Shown: piece after piece, positions 33,030 to 41,299 of the stretch
Layout of the letters: the number at the start of each line of letters is the position of its first letter
Numbering within the stretch: the stretch's first letter is position 1
Assembly: GCA_036397975.1 (NCBI GenBank)
Contig: DASWHW010000099.1
Span: 35,088 to 99,087, forward strand
DNA: 64,000 bases
Source: SZUA-287 sp036397975
Lineage (GTDB): Bacteria; Bacteroidota; Ignavibacteria; UBA10030; UBA6906
Direction: 5' to 3'
Made by a program: the position numbers and the translations under genes
Notes under the pieces: model-generated
What the model was told of the DNA's origin: nothing
The model's input: only the letters and a program-made list of their open reading frames with translations
Database searches by the model: none

Positions 33030-33047
33030 ATTTCGAGCATTCGAAAT
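33030..33047. promoter_or_regulatory. Inverted repeat between lrp and glnA, possible operator
   Basis: ATTTCGA-GCAT-TCGAAAT, a perfect seven-base inverted repeat with a four-base spacer that overlaps the lrp stop codon and lies 49 bases before the glnA ATG. No T run follows on either strand, so it is unlikely to be a terminator. It could be the site of the adjacent Lrp-like regulator. Confidence 0.5.
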
Positions 33048-33508
33048 CATTTCGTCGCTACCACGTCAATTTTCAACGTCTCTTTCGTCGTCGAGAGAAC
33101 AAGATTTGTTCGTGTGCTGACCACACCATTCCACGCTTGAATCTTCGCCAAGAGCTTTTCCAGCGACGCTGTGTTCGTTGTTCGGATTTTTAGCAGGTGT
33201 GAACCTTCCCCGGTAATTGCGTGGCATTCCAATATCTCACCAAGTCCACGCGCGTGTTCAAGGAACGAGTTGTAGTGCTTCGACGAATCAACCGTGACAA
33301 AGATAAAGGCTGTAATATCTTTGCCAAGCTTTATTGCGTTCACAGTGGCGAAGTATCCGGTAATGATATCGGACTCTTCCAACTTCTTCAACCGTTCACT
33401 GACTGAAGGCAGGGATAAGCCAACCTTTTCCGCAAGAATGTTTCTTTTCGTTCTTCCATTTTCCTGGAGAACTGAGAGAATCTTCACGTCGATCTCGTCT
33501 AAGACCAC
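33047..33508 (-). CDS. Lrp/AsnC-family transcription regulator
   Basis: 153 residues: N-terminal winged HTH (LDEIDVKILSVLQENGRTKR, LAEKVGLSLPSVSERLKKLEES) and a C-terminal RAM/ligand-binding domain (from about residue 70; HAITGEGSHLLKIRT is the effector-binding segment). Such proteins assemble as octamers and respond to amino acids. Its position directly before glnA points to control of nitrogen or amino-acid metabolism. Own promoter at 33581-33609. Confidence 0.92.
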   Translation of the reverse strand: MVLDEIDVKILSVLQENGRTKRNILAEKVGLSLPSVSERLKKLEESDIITGYFATVNAIKLGKDITAFIFVTVDSSKHYNSFLEHARGLGEILECHAITGEGSHLLKIRTTNTASLEKLLAKIQAWNGVVSTRTNLVLSTTKETLKIDVVATK

Positions 33509-33580
33509 GGTCTTACCATTTATTATGCAGACAGTTGATTATACATAAATATATTAGGTATTCAGAGAGTATTGGGTAAG

Positions 33581-33609
33581 AATATAAGGGAGGATTTCCT
33601 TTTTGTCAA
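33581..33609 (-). promoter_or_regulatory. Promoter of the lrp gene (and perhaps glnA)
   Basis: Minus strand TTGACA (33609-33604), 17 bases, TATATT (33586-33581), the consensus form. About 72 bases lie between the -10 box and the ATG. Confidence 0.75.
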
Positions 33610-33660
33610 GAGGTAAGCGAAAACTATTTTGAGCGAACAGGCATGGGTGAAAGAGAGGAA

Positions 33661-34326
33661 TTACGAAAGAGCTAGCTGTGCCTTCGATCGCAATGTTGCT
33701 ACCGCTCCTGCGATGTCTTGGCCGCCAAAAATGTAGTTGCCGGCGACTAGCACGTTAGCCCCCGCCGCTACAACAGACGTTGCGGTTTTGTCATCAATTC
33801 CGCCGTCAACTTCCAGGTGGAGACCTGGATTCCGTTGTTTCATCTCGTCAGTAACCGCGCGGAGTTTCTCTAACGATCCCGGAATAAATTTCTGTCCGCC
33901 GAATCCAGGATTTACCGACATGATGAGAACGAGGTCAACGTCGGGGAGAATGTTTCGAAGTGCAGCTACCGGTGTTGCGGGATTTATACAAACGCCAGCC
34001 TTCGCACCAAGATCTTTTATCCGCTGAACGGTACGATGAAGATGACGGCAAGCTTCGAAATGAACAGTGATCCCATCAGAACCTGCAGACCGGAAGTCTT
34101 CAAGATATCGATCAGGGTCTTCGATCATCAGATGGGTATCGAATGGCAGTTTTGTATGCGACCGGAGAGCCTTGATGATGGGAGGACCAAAGGTAATATT
34201 CGGGACAAAGTGCCCGTCCATTACATCCAGGTGAAGCCAATCTGCACCGGCCTTTTCCACCAACGAAACCTGGTCTCGAAGCATGGAAAAATCAGCAGAA
34301 AGCAGTGATGGGGCAATCTTCACCAT
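33661..34326 (-). CDS. rpe: Ribulose-phosphate 3-epimerase
   Basis: Interconverts ribulose 5-phosphate and xylulose 5-phosphate in the pentose phosphate pathway. 221 residues, TIM barrel. Seen: KIAPSLLSADF at the N-terminus, WLHLDVMDGHFVPNITFGP, the metal-binding DTHLMIEDP, LIMSVNPGFGGQKF and the final EVDGGIDDKTA. All expected His and Asp ligands are in place. It lies eight bases after the PASTA-protein gene and is probably translated from the same mRNA. Confidence 0.97.
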   Translation of the reverse strand: MVKIAPSLLSADFSMLRDQVSLVEKAGADWLHLDVMDGHFVPNITFGPPIIKALRSHTKLPFDTHLMIEDPDRYLEDFRSAGSDGITVHFEACRHLHRTVQRIKDLGAKAGVCINPATPVAALRNILPDVDLVLIMSVNPGFGGQKFIPGSLEKLRAVTDEMKQRNPGLHLEVDGGIDDKTATSVVAAGANVLVAGNYIFGGQDIAGAVATLRSKAQLALS

Positions 34327-34334
34327 GGAACCCT

Positions 34335-35114
34335 TTAACGTTTTCGTTGTACAGGATTGTCCTGTCCGGTCAATTTCGCCACAAAAAGATCAATTGCCTG
34401 GCCTCGTTGCACCGACTCACCAGACCGGGGAAATTGATCGATGATAGTATTTGGGACGAGATCTTCGCTGACTTGGTAAGTGATATTACCGATTTTCAGG
34501 TTTGCTTTCACCAACACCTTCTCTCCTTCACCCAACGTCTTCCCAACTACTTCCGGAACATGAACTTCCTCGATAATCGCTCCACGGCTGATAGTAATGC
34601 CAACCTTGGATCCCCGGGAAAGTTTCGTTTGTGGAGGAACGCTCTGGGCTGAAATCGTGTTTTCGGGGTATCGTGCTGACGTATCATAGAGGACTCTCCC
34701 GAGGCGAAAGCCGTACCGTTCAAGTGTAAATCGGGCATCTCTCGTGGACATACCTCTTAGCGACGGCACGTTAACAAGCTGCTCTCCACCACTCACTGTC
34801 AGATACACTCTTCGCCCTTGCTTTACCATCGATCCTTCCTCCGGATTCTGTTGAGCTACAGTGCCAACAGTATATTTCGGATCTGGTCGGGTTTCGGACT
34901 GGACGGGGGAGAGATCGAGATTCGTGAGTATAGCGATTGCGCTGTCGATCGATACACCAGTTACGTTGGGAATGGTAAGGGTCCTCCCCCGATGAACATA
35001 TAACGGCATGATAATATAGTTCACGAGGACAAAGAAACCGATGAGCGATACGCATAGAATAATGAACTTCTTAAAGAACGATGATCGGAGAATACGCGAG
35101 ATTATTCGGGACAT
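34335..35114 (-). CDS. Membrane-anchored PASTA-domain protein without a kinase
   Basis: 259 residues: one N-terminal membrane anchor (about 15-36) followed by three PASTA domains (about 45-112, 113-182 and 183-250). Each has the pattern VPxxxGxxxxxAxxxLxxxxL and a G-S/R-x-V repeat end. PASTA domains bind muropeptides or other envelope parts and normally sit on Ser/Thr kinases or PBPs, so this one lacks its usual partner domain. A candidate promoter is just upstream; rpe follows. Function: probably an envelope sensor or scaffold. Confidence 0.85.
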   Translation of the reverse strand: MSRIISRILRSSFFKKFIILCVSLIGFFVLVNYIIMPLYVHRGRTLTIPNVTGVSIDSAIAILTNLDLSPVQSETRPDPKYTVGTVAQQNPEEGSMVKQGRRVYLTVSGGEQLVNVPSLRGMSTRDARFTLERYGFRLGRVLYDTSARYPENTISAQSVPPQTKLSRGSKVGITISRGAIIEEVHVPEVVGKTLGEGEKVLVKANLKIGNITYQVSEDLVPNTIIDQFPRSGESVQRGQAIDLFVAKLTGQDNPVQRKR

Positions 35115-35151
35115 TCGTTGCTAAGGCAATTATGGCGAACGGTGTTATGAA

Positions 35152-35180
35152 AAGATACTTAAATCGGTCTTGACCCACAA
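35152..35180 (-). promoter_or_regulatory. Candidate promoter of the PASTA-rpe pair
   Basis: Minus strand TTGTGG (35180-35175), 17 bases, TATCTT (35157-35152), 37 bases before the ATG. Confidence 0.5.
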
Positions 35181-35187
35181 GGAAAGC

Positions 35188-35216
35188 TTGCGAAAAGAAC
35201 TTGGAATTAGGATATT
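35188..35216 (+). promoter_or_regulatory. Candidate promoter of the radical SAM cluster
   Basis: TTGCGA (35188-35193), 17 bases, GATATT (35211-35216), 50 bases before the ATG. The -10 box has one mismatch to TAnnTT, so confidence is low. It is divergent from the PASTA promoter. Confidence 0.35.
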
Positions 35217-35266
35217 GTAGCTGTCACTTTCCCCCGGCATCCGTTTCATAACTCAAACGCTGTGAC

Positions 35267-36196
35267 ATGAATATTGTTCCGGACAACAAAGAGTTGACTA
35301 TTCGCGACGGAGTTCTCCGTACACTTCTTTATTACGACATTTGGCATTACCCTCTCTCTTCTGCTGAATTGTATATGTTCCTTCCGGTAAACACTATATC
35401 GCTTGATGAGTTCAGACGTTGTCTCGGCAAGGTCACAGACGGCAATATCATACGCCAATACAATGATTACTACTTTGTTCGGGGAATAGATAAGCCCGTT
35501 GTCCAGCAACGATCAAGGAAGGAAAAACACGCCCGCCATCTGTGGCGCATGGCAAGGTTCTTCATGCATATTATCAAGCGATTTCCATATGTACGTGCGG
35601 TTTTTGTTTCCGGTGATCTCTCAAAGAACGCAACGACCCGCAATAGCGATGTTGATTTTTTCCTTCTCACCGAACCGGGGAAACTCTGGATTACCCGTAC
35701 TCTGCTGATCGCATTCAAAAAGATCTTCCTCTTCAACAAGAAGAAATACTTTTGTTTGAATTATCTCGCTACAACCGATCATTTGCGAACGGAAGAAGAA
35801 AACATATTTGTTGCGACCGAGATAGCTCATTTGAAGCCACTATACAATCTCCCTCTCTTTCAGGCTTACCTAGATGCAAACACTTGGATTAAGAACTACT
35901 TCCCTAATTTTGATCTACGCATGATGTCTCACTCGAAGGTAAGCAACAAAAAGAGCGCGTTACAAAAAATGTTCGAGACAATTCTCAACCGACTACCGAC
36001 GGAGTCAATAGACAGATATCTTCAGGCAAAAATGGAACAGATTTGGCAAAGCCGGTATCCGGAGTTTGAGGAGAGCGTTCGGAAAAAGATATTTCGTAGC
36101 ACTCGAGATGAGTCACGCGCATACGTCGGAAATTTTGAGGAGAAGATCCTCGCGCTTTACAGTCAGAAACTACAGGATTTTGGGTTGAAACCATGA
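35267..36196 (+). CDS. Nucleotidyltransferase-fold protein, first gene of the radical SAM cluster
   Basis: 309 residues. The N-terminal 80 look like a winged helix (VLRTLLYYDIWHYPLSSAELYMFL). The middle carries a nucleotidyltransferase core: VSGDLSKNATTRNSDVDFFLLT with Asp128-x-Asp130 as likely metal ligands. The usual GS of this fold reads GD, so activity is uncertain. The C-terminal 150 residues are helical and basic with no recognised domain. It might be a minimal nucleotidyltransferase of the type seen beside lipid or glycan genes. Its stop overlaps the start of the 55-residue peptide by three bases (ATGA). Confidence 0.65.
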   Translation: MNIVPDNKELTIRDGVLRTLLYYDIWHYPLSSAELYMFLPVNTISLDEFRRCLGKVTDGNIIRQYNDYYFVRGIDKPVVQQRSRKEKHARHLWRMARFFMHIIKRFPYVRAVFVSGDLSKNATTRNSDVDFFLLTEPGKLWITRTLLIAFKKIFLFNKKKYFCLNYLATTDHLRTEEENIFVATEIAHLKPLYNLPLFQAYLDANTWIKNYFPNFDLRMMSHSKVSNKKSALQKMFETILNRLPTESIDRYLQAKMEQIWQSRYPEFEESVRKKIFRSTRDESRAYVGNFEEKILALYSQKLQDFGLKP

Positions 36197-36360
36197 AACC
36201 CTTCATTTTCGGGGCAATGCTCTGCGTGACTCTCGTGGCTTTTCCCCCTCTTACCTCCGCCTCACTTTCTATAGATGCTCCCCTGGTCTGGGTTATGCAG
36301 GATCGACACATCGGCAAAAGACGGCGCCGCCGAAACCACTATGTTCGATGGAGAATCTAG
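36193..36360 (+). CDS. 55-residue exported Arg-rich peptide
   Basis: Starts in an ATGA overlap with the previous stop and ends two bases before the next gene, filling the gap exactly. Translation: MKPFIFGAMLCVTLVAFPP, a signal-peptide-like hydrophobic stretch with a likely cut near SASLS, then about 32 residues ending in GKRRRRRNHYVRWRI. The mature part is strongly basic. No family is recognised. The coupling at both ends argues that it is translated. It may be a small envelope factor, a modified peptide or a chance ORF. It has no strong Shine-Dalgarno of its own. Confidence 0.55.
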   Translation: MKPFIFGAMLCVTLVAFPPLTSASLSIDAPLVWVMQDRHIGKRRRRRNHYVRWRI

Positions 36361-36362
36361 GA

Positions 36363-37871
36363 ATGGCTATTTCCAAACCATCCGCAAAAGATGTTTTGCT
36401 CACACATTCCTACTTCCTTCATTTCGATACAAAAGAACTTAGGGCGATGATGCCCTATCCCCCTCTGGGAACACTCTATGCAGCAAGCTCTCTCCGCCAT
36501 AACGGTTTTTCCGTCTTCCTGTTTGATAGCATGCTGGCAACCGCTGAGGAAGAACTGGTCGAACATATTTCTCGAGAACGGCCGCGTGTTGTACTCGTCT
36601 TTGATGATGACTTCAATTATCTGACAAAGATGTGCTTGTCTCGGATGCGCGAAGCTACATTTCGCATGGCGAGGATCGCAAAGGAGGCGGGGTGTATCGT
36701 CGTGGTGCATGGGTCGGATTCTGTTGACCACCTCACGGAGTATTTTGCCAATTGCGTTGACTATGTCATTTGCGGAGAGGGAGAACAAACGCTGGTCGAA
36801 TGCATTGCGTTTCTCCTGCGGGAACAGGGAACTCTTGAGAATATTCGTGGACTTTCCTATAAGCGCGATGGAGAGATCGCACTCAATGCTCCGCGTCCTG
36901 CCGCAAGGAATCTGGACACAATGCCTTTTCCAGCATGGGATCTCATTGAGGTTCATCGATATCGAAATCTCTGGAAAGAGCGCCACGGATACTTCTCACT
37001 CAACATGGTTACCACTCGAGGCTGCCCCTATCATTGCAACTGGTGTGCAAAACCGATTTACGGTCAGGTGTACAACTCACGCAGCCCACAAAATGTAGTT
37101 GAGGAGATGCTCTATCTGAAAGAAAAGCTCATGCCGGACCATCTTTGGTTTTGTGACGACATCTTTGGATTACGACCGGGATGGATCCCCGCCTTTAGCG
37201 AGGAAGTGACGCAACGAGACGCTGTGATCCCCTACAAATGTTTGTCGAGAGTTGATCTACTTCTCAAGGAGGATACTGTGGAACACCTCCGGAGGAGTGG
37301 GTGCCATACGGTCTGGGTGGGAGCAGAATCCGGCTCACAAAAAGTACTCGACGCGATGGAGAAAGGAACCACTGTCGAACAAATCTATGAGGCGTCAGCC
37401 CGATTACAGGAAGCCGGGATCCGCGTTGGCTTCTTCCTGCAGTACGGGTATCCCGGTGAGGAAAAGGAAGATATTGAACGGACCCTGCAAATGGTCAGGG
37501 ACTGCAAACCTGATGAAATCGGTATTTCCGTTTCGTACCCCCTTCCGGGAACAAAATTCTATGATCGTGTAGCAAACCAAATGGGGTCGAAGCATAACTG
37601 GGTGGAGAGTGATGACCTCGAGGTAATGTTTCAGGGGCGGTACCAACCAGAATTCTACCGTGTCCTGCACAAAGTGACACACAAACAATTCCGGATGTGG
37701 CAGGGTCTTGACTTCCTGAAGGAGTCGTTCCTGAACCCATCTTCAATCAACCGAAGTCGACTTCGCCGGATTGCGTCAGTCGGATACCATTTCGTAACAC
37801 TCCCTCCATTAGAGTCGAAACTAAGATCCCTTGCCCATAGCGGGAACGGCAACTCGTCTCGAAGCAGCTAA
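36363..37871 (+). CDS. Radical SAM enzyme with N-terminal cobalamin-binding domain (copy A)
   Basis: 502 residues. N-terminal B12-binding-like Rossmann domain (about 1-150; opens LLTHSYFLHF, then MPYPPLGTLYAASSLRHNGF, and CGEGEQTLVECI). The radical SAM core follows from about 205 with CPYHCNWC, binding a 4Fe-4S cluster. Further on: WFCDDIFGL, GAESGSQKVLDAMEKG and YGYPGEEKEDIE. Enzymes of this class (BchE, HpnR, HpnJ) methylate or cyclise unreactive carbons, often in lipids. The corrinoid motif DxHxxG is not visible. Start at 36363 chosen because of TAGGA before it; an in-frame ATG at 36348 is possible. Substrate unknown. Confidence 0.85.
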   Translation: MAISKPSAKDVLLTHSYFLHFDTKELRAMMPYPPLGTLYAASSLRHNGFSVFLFDSMLATAEEELVEHISRERPRVVLVFDDDFNYLTKMCLSRMREATFRMARIAKEAGCIVVVHGSDSVDHLTEYFANCVDYVICGEGEQTLVECIAFLLREQGTLENIRGLSYKRDGEIALNAPRPAARNLDTMPFPAWDLIEVHRYRNLWKERHGYFSLNMVTTRGCPYHCNWCAKPIYGQVYNSRSPQNVVEEMLYLKEKLMPDHLWFCDDIFGLRPGWIPAFSEEVTQRDAVIPYKCLSRVDLLLKEDTVEHLRRSGCHTVWVGAESGSQKVLDAMEKGTTVEQIYEASARLQEAGIRVGFFLQYGYPGEEKEDIERTLQMVRDCKPDEIGISVSYPLPGTKFYDRVANQMGSKHNWVESDDLEVMFQGRYQPEFYRVLHKVTHKQFRMWQGLDFLKESFLNPSSINRSRLRRIASVGYHFVTLPPLESKLRSLAHSGNGNSSRSS

Positions 37872-37891
37872 ACGAAAGTTCGGAGACCCTC

Positions 37892-39283
37892 GTGGATATT
37901 TTGCTGACGCACGGATACTTTCTTCGGGATGACCCTGCCGAACAGCGTGTCATGAAGCCGTATCCCCCTCTGGGAATTCTCTACCTCTCTGCATATCTCA
38001 AGGAAAAAGGTTTTGATGTTGAAGTATTTGATTCGACTTTTTCATCAATAAAGGCATTCCATAGCGCGATCGAACAGAGGAGGCCGCCTATCGTCGGGAT
38101 TTATGTGAACCTCATGACCAAGCTGAACGTTCTCAAGCTGATCACGTTCTGCAAGTCGCAAGGTTCCATTGTTCTCGTCGGCGGGCCGGAGGTTCCGTAC
38201 CACGCCGAACAGTTCTTGCTTCATGGCGCTGACGTTGCTGTCCTTGGGGAGGCAGAGCACACTCTCAGCGAACTCGTACCCCATTTACTAAGGAGCGGCT
38301 GCAAAGAAATGACGAGGATCGCGGGTATCGCATACCGGGACGCTGCGGGAGGATTTGTTCAGACAGATGCAAGGCAGCTCGTGCCTGATCTTGACTCACT
38401 ACCCGATCCCGACCGTGGTGCCATCAATGTTCGCCAGTACATAGACACATGGCGAACACATCACGGAAGGGGCTCTGTCTCCCTCATTTGCGCGCGAGGT
38501 TGCCCATTCACCTGTACCTGGTGTAGCCGTTCAGTGTTTGGCGAAACCCATAGGCGCCGTTCGGTGAGACGAGTTGTTGACGAGATAGAATTCCTCTTGA
38601 ACGAGTACACGCCTGACCAGTTATGGTTTTGCGATGATGTGTTTACGATCAACCATAAATGGTTCTACGAATTCTACGCTGAAATGAAGAAACGGGAACT
38701 CGCCATCCCGTTTGAATGCATTTCTCGCGCGGACAGACTCAATGATGACATTCTCGGGAAGATGGCAGAACTCGGCGCTTTCCGGATCTGGTACGGTTCC
38801 GAGAGCGGATCGCAACGAATCCTCGATGCGATGGAGCGCCGCGTTACCACAGAGAAAATCCGTTCTGTTACAAAGAGCGCGCAACGATTTGGAATTGAAG
38901 CAGGTCTCTTTGTTATGCTTGGTTACCCTGGAGAAAGAGTTGAAGACATCGATGCAACCATTCAGCATCTGAAGGAAACCAATCCTGATACCTACCTGAC
39001 AACCGTCGCTTACCCTATCAAGGGAACAACAATGTATCATCAATTGGAGGATACATTGATTAATGATGGTCCATGGGGGTCGTCCACCGACCGTGGCATT
39101 AATTTCAAAGGAAGATATTCGCGTCAATTCTATTGGTTTGCCACACGCCATATGGTAAACGAGGTTCTGCATCACAGACTCTCCCAGAATGGGAACGCAA
39201 GTTTCGCGGCAAAGACCATCAGCTACGCGAAATCAAAAATTGCTCGTCTTGGAATGAGCCTGACCCAGCATGTCCGCTCGTAA
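37892..39283 (+). CDS. Radical SAM enzyme with N-terminal cobalamin-binding domain (copy B)
   Basis: 463 residues, GTG start with GGAG seven bases upstream. A paralogue of the gene before it: it shares LLTHxYFL at the start, PYPPLGxLY, LWFCDDVFT, ESGSQRILDAMER and GYPGE, with cluster motif CPFTCTWC. Domain order is the same: B12-binding-like (about 1-150) and radical SAM core (from about 195). No DxHxxG. The pair looks like an old tandem duplication that has diverged, so the two probably act on related or successive substrates. The methyltransferase gene starts 14 bases before its end. Confidence 0.85.
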   Translation: MDILLTHGYFLRDDPAEQRVMKPYPPLGILYLSAYLKEKGFDVEVFDSTFSSIKAFHSAIEQRRPPIVGIYVNLMTKLNVLKLITFCKSQGSIVLVGGPEVPYHAEQFLLHGADVAVLGEAEHTLSELVPHLLRSGCKEMTRIAGIAYRDAAGGFVQTDARQLVPDLDSLPDPDRGAINVRQYIDTWRTHHGRGSVSLICARGCPFTCTWCSRSVFGETHRRRSVRRVVDEIEFLLNEYTPDQLWFCDDVFTINHKWFYEFYAEMKKRELAIPFECISRADRLNDDILGKMAELGAFRIWYGSESGSQRILDAMERRVTTEKIRSVTKSAQRFGIEAGLFVMLGYPGERVEDIDATIQHLKETNPDTYLTTVAYPIKGTTMYHQLEDTLINDGPWGSSTDRGINFKGRYSRQFYWFATRHMVNEVLHHRLSQNGNASFAAKTISYAKSKIARLGMSLTQHVRS

Positions 39284-40121
39284 TGTCTCAACATATTCAC
39301 ATTCTGATTCGGTATCCTCAACGCGGGCCGCATTCGATCTTGCCTCCAGAGATTATGACGAAACATTCGAATCTCTCCCCGCGACAAGTCGCCTGCGCAA
39401 GATTTTCGCGTCGTTGCTTTTTGACACTTTTGCGGATGGATCGTCACTTCTCGAGCTGAATTGCGGAACCGGTACCGATGCAATTACTCTCGGTCAGAGA
39501 GGATACCGCGTGTTGGCAACTGATGTCTCTCCAGCGATGGTCGAAGTAACCCGGACAAAAATCCATCATGAGGGGCTTGATGAGCGCATTAAGACTATGG
39601 AACTTTCTTTTTTGGATCTCAGAGGGATTTCTGGGTATCAATTTGACGGAGCGTATTCCGATATGGGGGGCCTGAATTGCACTTCAGATCTTTCTCTGGT
39701 GGCTGAACAACTGGCGTTCGTCATCAAGCCTGGTGGATCTTTCGTCGCATCGGTAATGAGTGATCTGTGTCTTTGGGAAACAACATCATTTCTCCTTCGT
39801 GGGAAATTTCGAAGTGCGTTTCGACGATCACAAACGTCTGGCACTATTGCAAATGTGAGTGGACATCCAATCCAAGTACACTATTTTTCACCGGTTGAAG
39901 TCAGTAACGCGTTCTCTCGTTACTTTGCAGTCAAAGGGCTCATCGGACTCAACATTCTCACTCCACCTCTCACATCGCTTAAACCTTACAAATCATTTCC
40001 ACGCACGATGCGAATGCTCGAAGCGGTAGACGACAAGATTTCGAAAGCACCACTCCTCAGGCGGATGGGAGATCACTTTTGCATTATGCTACAACGGAAA
40101 GGTGGAGACATTAAGTCGTGA
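39270..40121 (+). CDS. Class I SAM-dependent methyltransferase
   Basis: 283 residues. SAM-binding motif I is LLELNCGTGTDAI at about residue 60, motif II ATDVSPAMVEVT, and motif IV region FDGAYSDMGGLNC. The first 45 residues are polar with several Ser. The C-terminal part (about 180-280) is basic and carries no further domain I can name. It overlaps copy B by 14 bases and its TGA overlaps the GTG of the GT9 gene. In this context it likely methylates an intermediate or product of the radical SAM step; small-molecule or lipid methylation is more probable than rRNA. Confidence 0.85.
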   Translation: MSARNVSTYSHSDSVSSTRAAFDLASRDYDETFESLPATSRLRKIFASLLFDTFADGSSLLELNCGTGTDAITLGQRGYRVLATDVSPAMVEVTRTKIHHEGLDERIKTMELSFLDLRGISGYQFDGAYSDMGGLNCTSDLSLVAEQLAFVIKPGGSFVASVMSDLCLWETTSFLLRGKFRSAFRRSQTSGTIANVSGHPIQVHYFSPVEVSNAFSRYFAVKGLIGLNILTPPLTSLKPYKSFPRTMRMLEAVDDKISKAPLLRRMGDHFCIMLQRKGGDIKS

Positions 40122-41299
40122 GAATTAATCTCATACGTTCATTGGATCGATTTCTTGGGGTTCCGCTATGCTGGATGACCGGCCTCTTCTTCCGAAAGCG
40201 ATCCCAGCCCCTTCCACCCGATCGGTGGGCGAATATCCTTGTGATCAAGTTTTTTGGCTTGGGGAGTATTCTTCTTACTACTCCAATGCTTGGGATATTA
40301 CGCAAGCTATCTCCACGCGCACGAATTCTCTATTTGTCGTTTGAGTCAAACAGGGAAATCCTTGAACGACTGGATGGACTGGACGAAATACTTTCAATTA
40401 GAACTTCAACGCCCGTGCAATTCCTTGACGATGCACTCCGCGTTCTCAGGTATCTTCGTAAGGCAAAAGTGGACGCGGTGTTCGATCTGGAGTTCTTCTC
40501 AAAGTTTTCGACATTGATCAGTGCTTGGACTCGCGCCTCCGTGCGTACTGGGTTCTCGCTGCCTACCATTTGGCGTCGTCGAAACCTCAGCCACCCAATA
40601 CAGCTCTCACATGAAACTCATGCCAGAATCTTATTCCTACAGCATCTCTCCCCTTTTGGATGGAATGGTAATGAACCACCAATTCAATCCTTGGCTGCTT
40701 CTCCTGACGAACAAAGGTCGATGCGTGAAAAACTGAGCCTCGTTGAGGCCAGCGATGAAGTAATCTGCATAAACGTGAATGCCGGCGTCACATCTCTTGA
40801 ACGACGCTGGGCGCTTTCACAATTTGCGGAGTTGATCACAAAGTTATCTTCGCAGACACCACAACACCGCTTTGTTCTGATCGGTAATGAGGATGAACGA
40901 AAGTATGTAGACCAAATTTTCTCTTTCGGGAAATCTCTGCAGAGAGTTGCAACAAATTCTGCCGGGCTACTTGGTCTTGGCGAGTTGATTGCGTTATTTC
41001 AACAGACAACAGTTCTGATTACAAACGATAGCGGCCCCATGCATATAGCAGCGGCTGTCGGAACGCCCGTTGTTGGACTCTTCGGGCCGGAGTCTCCGAA
41101 GTTTTACGGATCGCACGGCGATGTGGCAAATGTATATAAAGCGATCGCTTGCAGTCCATGCCTTAATTTCTACAACGCCAAGCTCTTTACCTGTCCGTTC
41201 AACGCACGGTGCATGCAGGAAATCTCGACCACTGAAGTTCTTGCTGCTGCAAATTCACTACTCTCCTCCGACGTGCACGCGAGCATCTCACAGGGATGA
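40118..41299 (+). CDS. Glycosyltransferase family 9 (heptosyltransferase-like)
   Basis: 393 residues, GTG start overlapping the previous stop. GT9 features: N-terminal ILVIKFFGLGSILLTTPMLGILRK, middle ARILYLS, and C-terminal LITNDSGPMHIAAAVGTPVVGLFGPESPKFYG, the conserved nucleotide-sugar binding end. A short hydrophobic stretch (around 10-25) may aid membrane association. GT9 enzymes usually transfer heptose to lipopolysaccharide core. Here the partner genes suggest glycosylation of a lipid or envelope polymer; the sugar is unknown. Confidence 0.88.
   Translation: MRINLIRSLDRFLGVPLCWMTGLFFRKRSQPLPPDRWANILVIKFFGLGSILLTTPMLGILRKLSPRARILYLSFESNREILERLDGLDEILSIRTSTPVQFLDDALRVLRYLRKAKVDAVFDLEFFSKFSTLISAWTRASVRTGFSLPTIWRRRNLSHPIQLSHETHARILFLQHLSPFGWNGNEPPIQSLAASPDEQRSMREKLSLVEASDEVICINVNAGVTSLERRWALSQFAELITKLSSQTPQHRFVLIGNEDERKYVDQIFSFGKSLQRVATNSAGLLGLGELIALFQQTTVLITNDSGPMHIAAAVGTPVVGLFGPESPKFYGSHGDVANVYKAIACSPCLNFYNAKLFTCPFNARCMQEISTTEVLAAANSLLSSDVHASISQG

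Noticed and set aside
36193..39283. RiPP cluster with the 55-residue peptide as precursor
   Set aside because: The radical SAM enzymes are of the cobalamin lipid type without a SPASM or peptide-recognition domain, and the peptide carries an export signal rather than a leader. It is kept only as a possibility.
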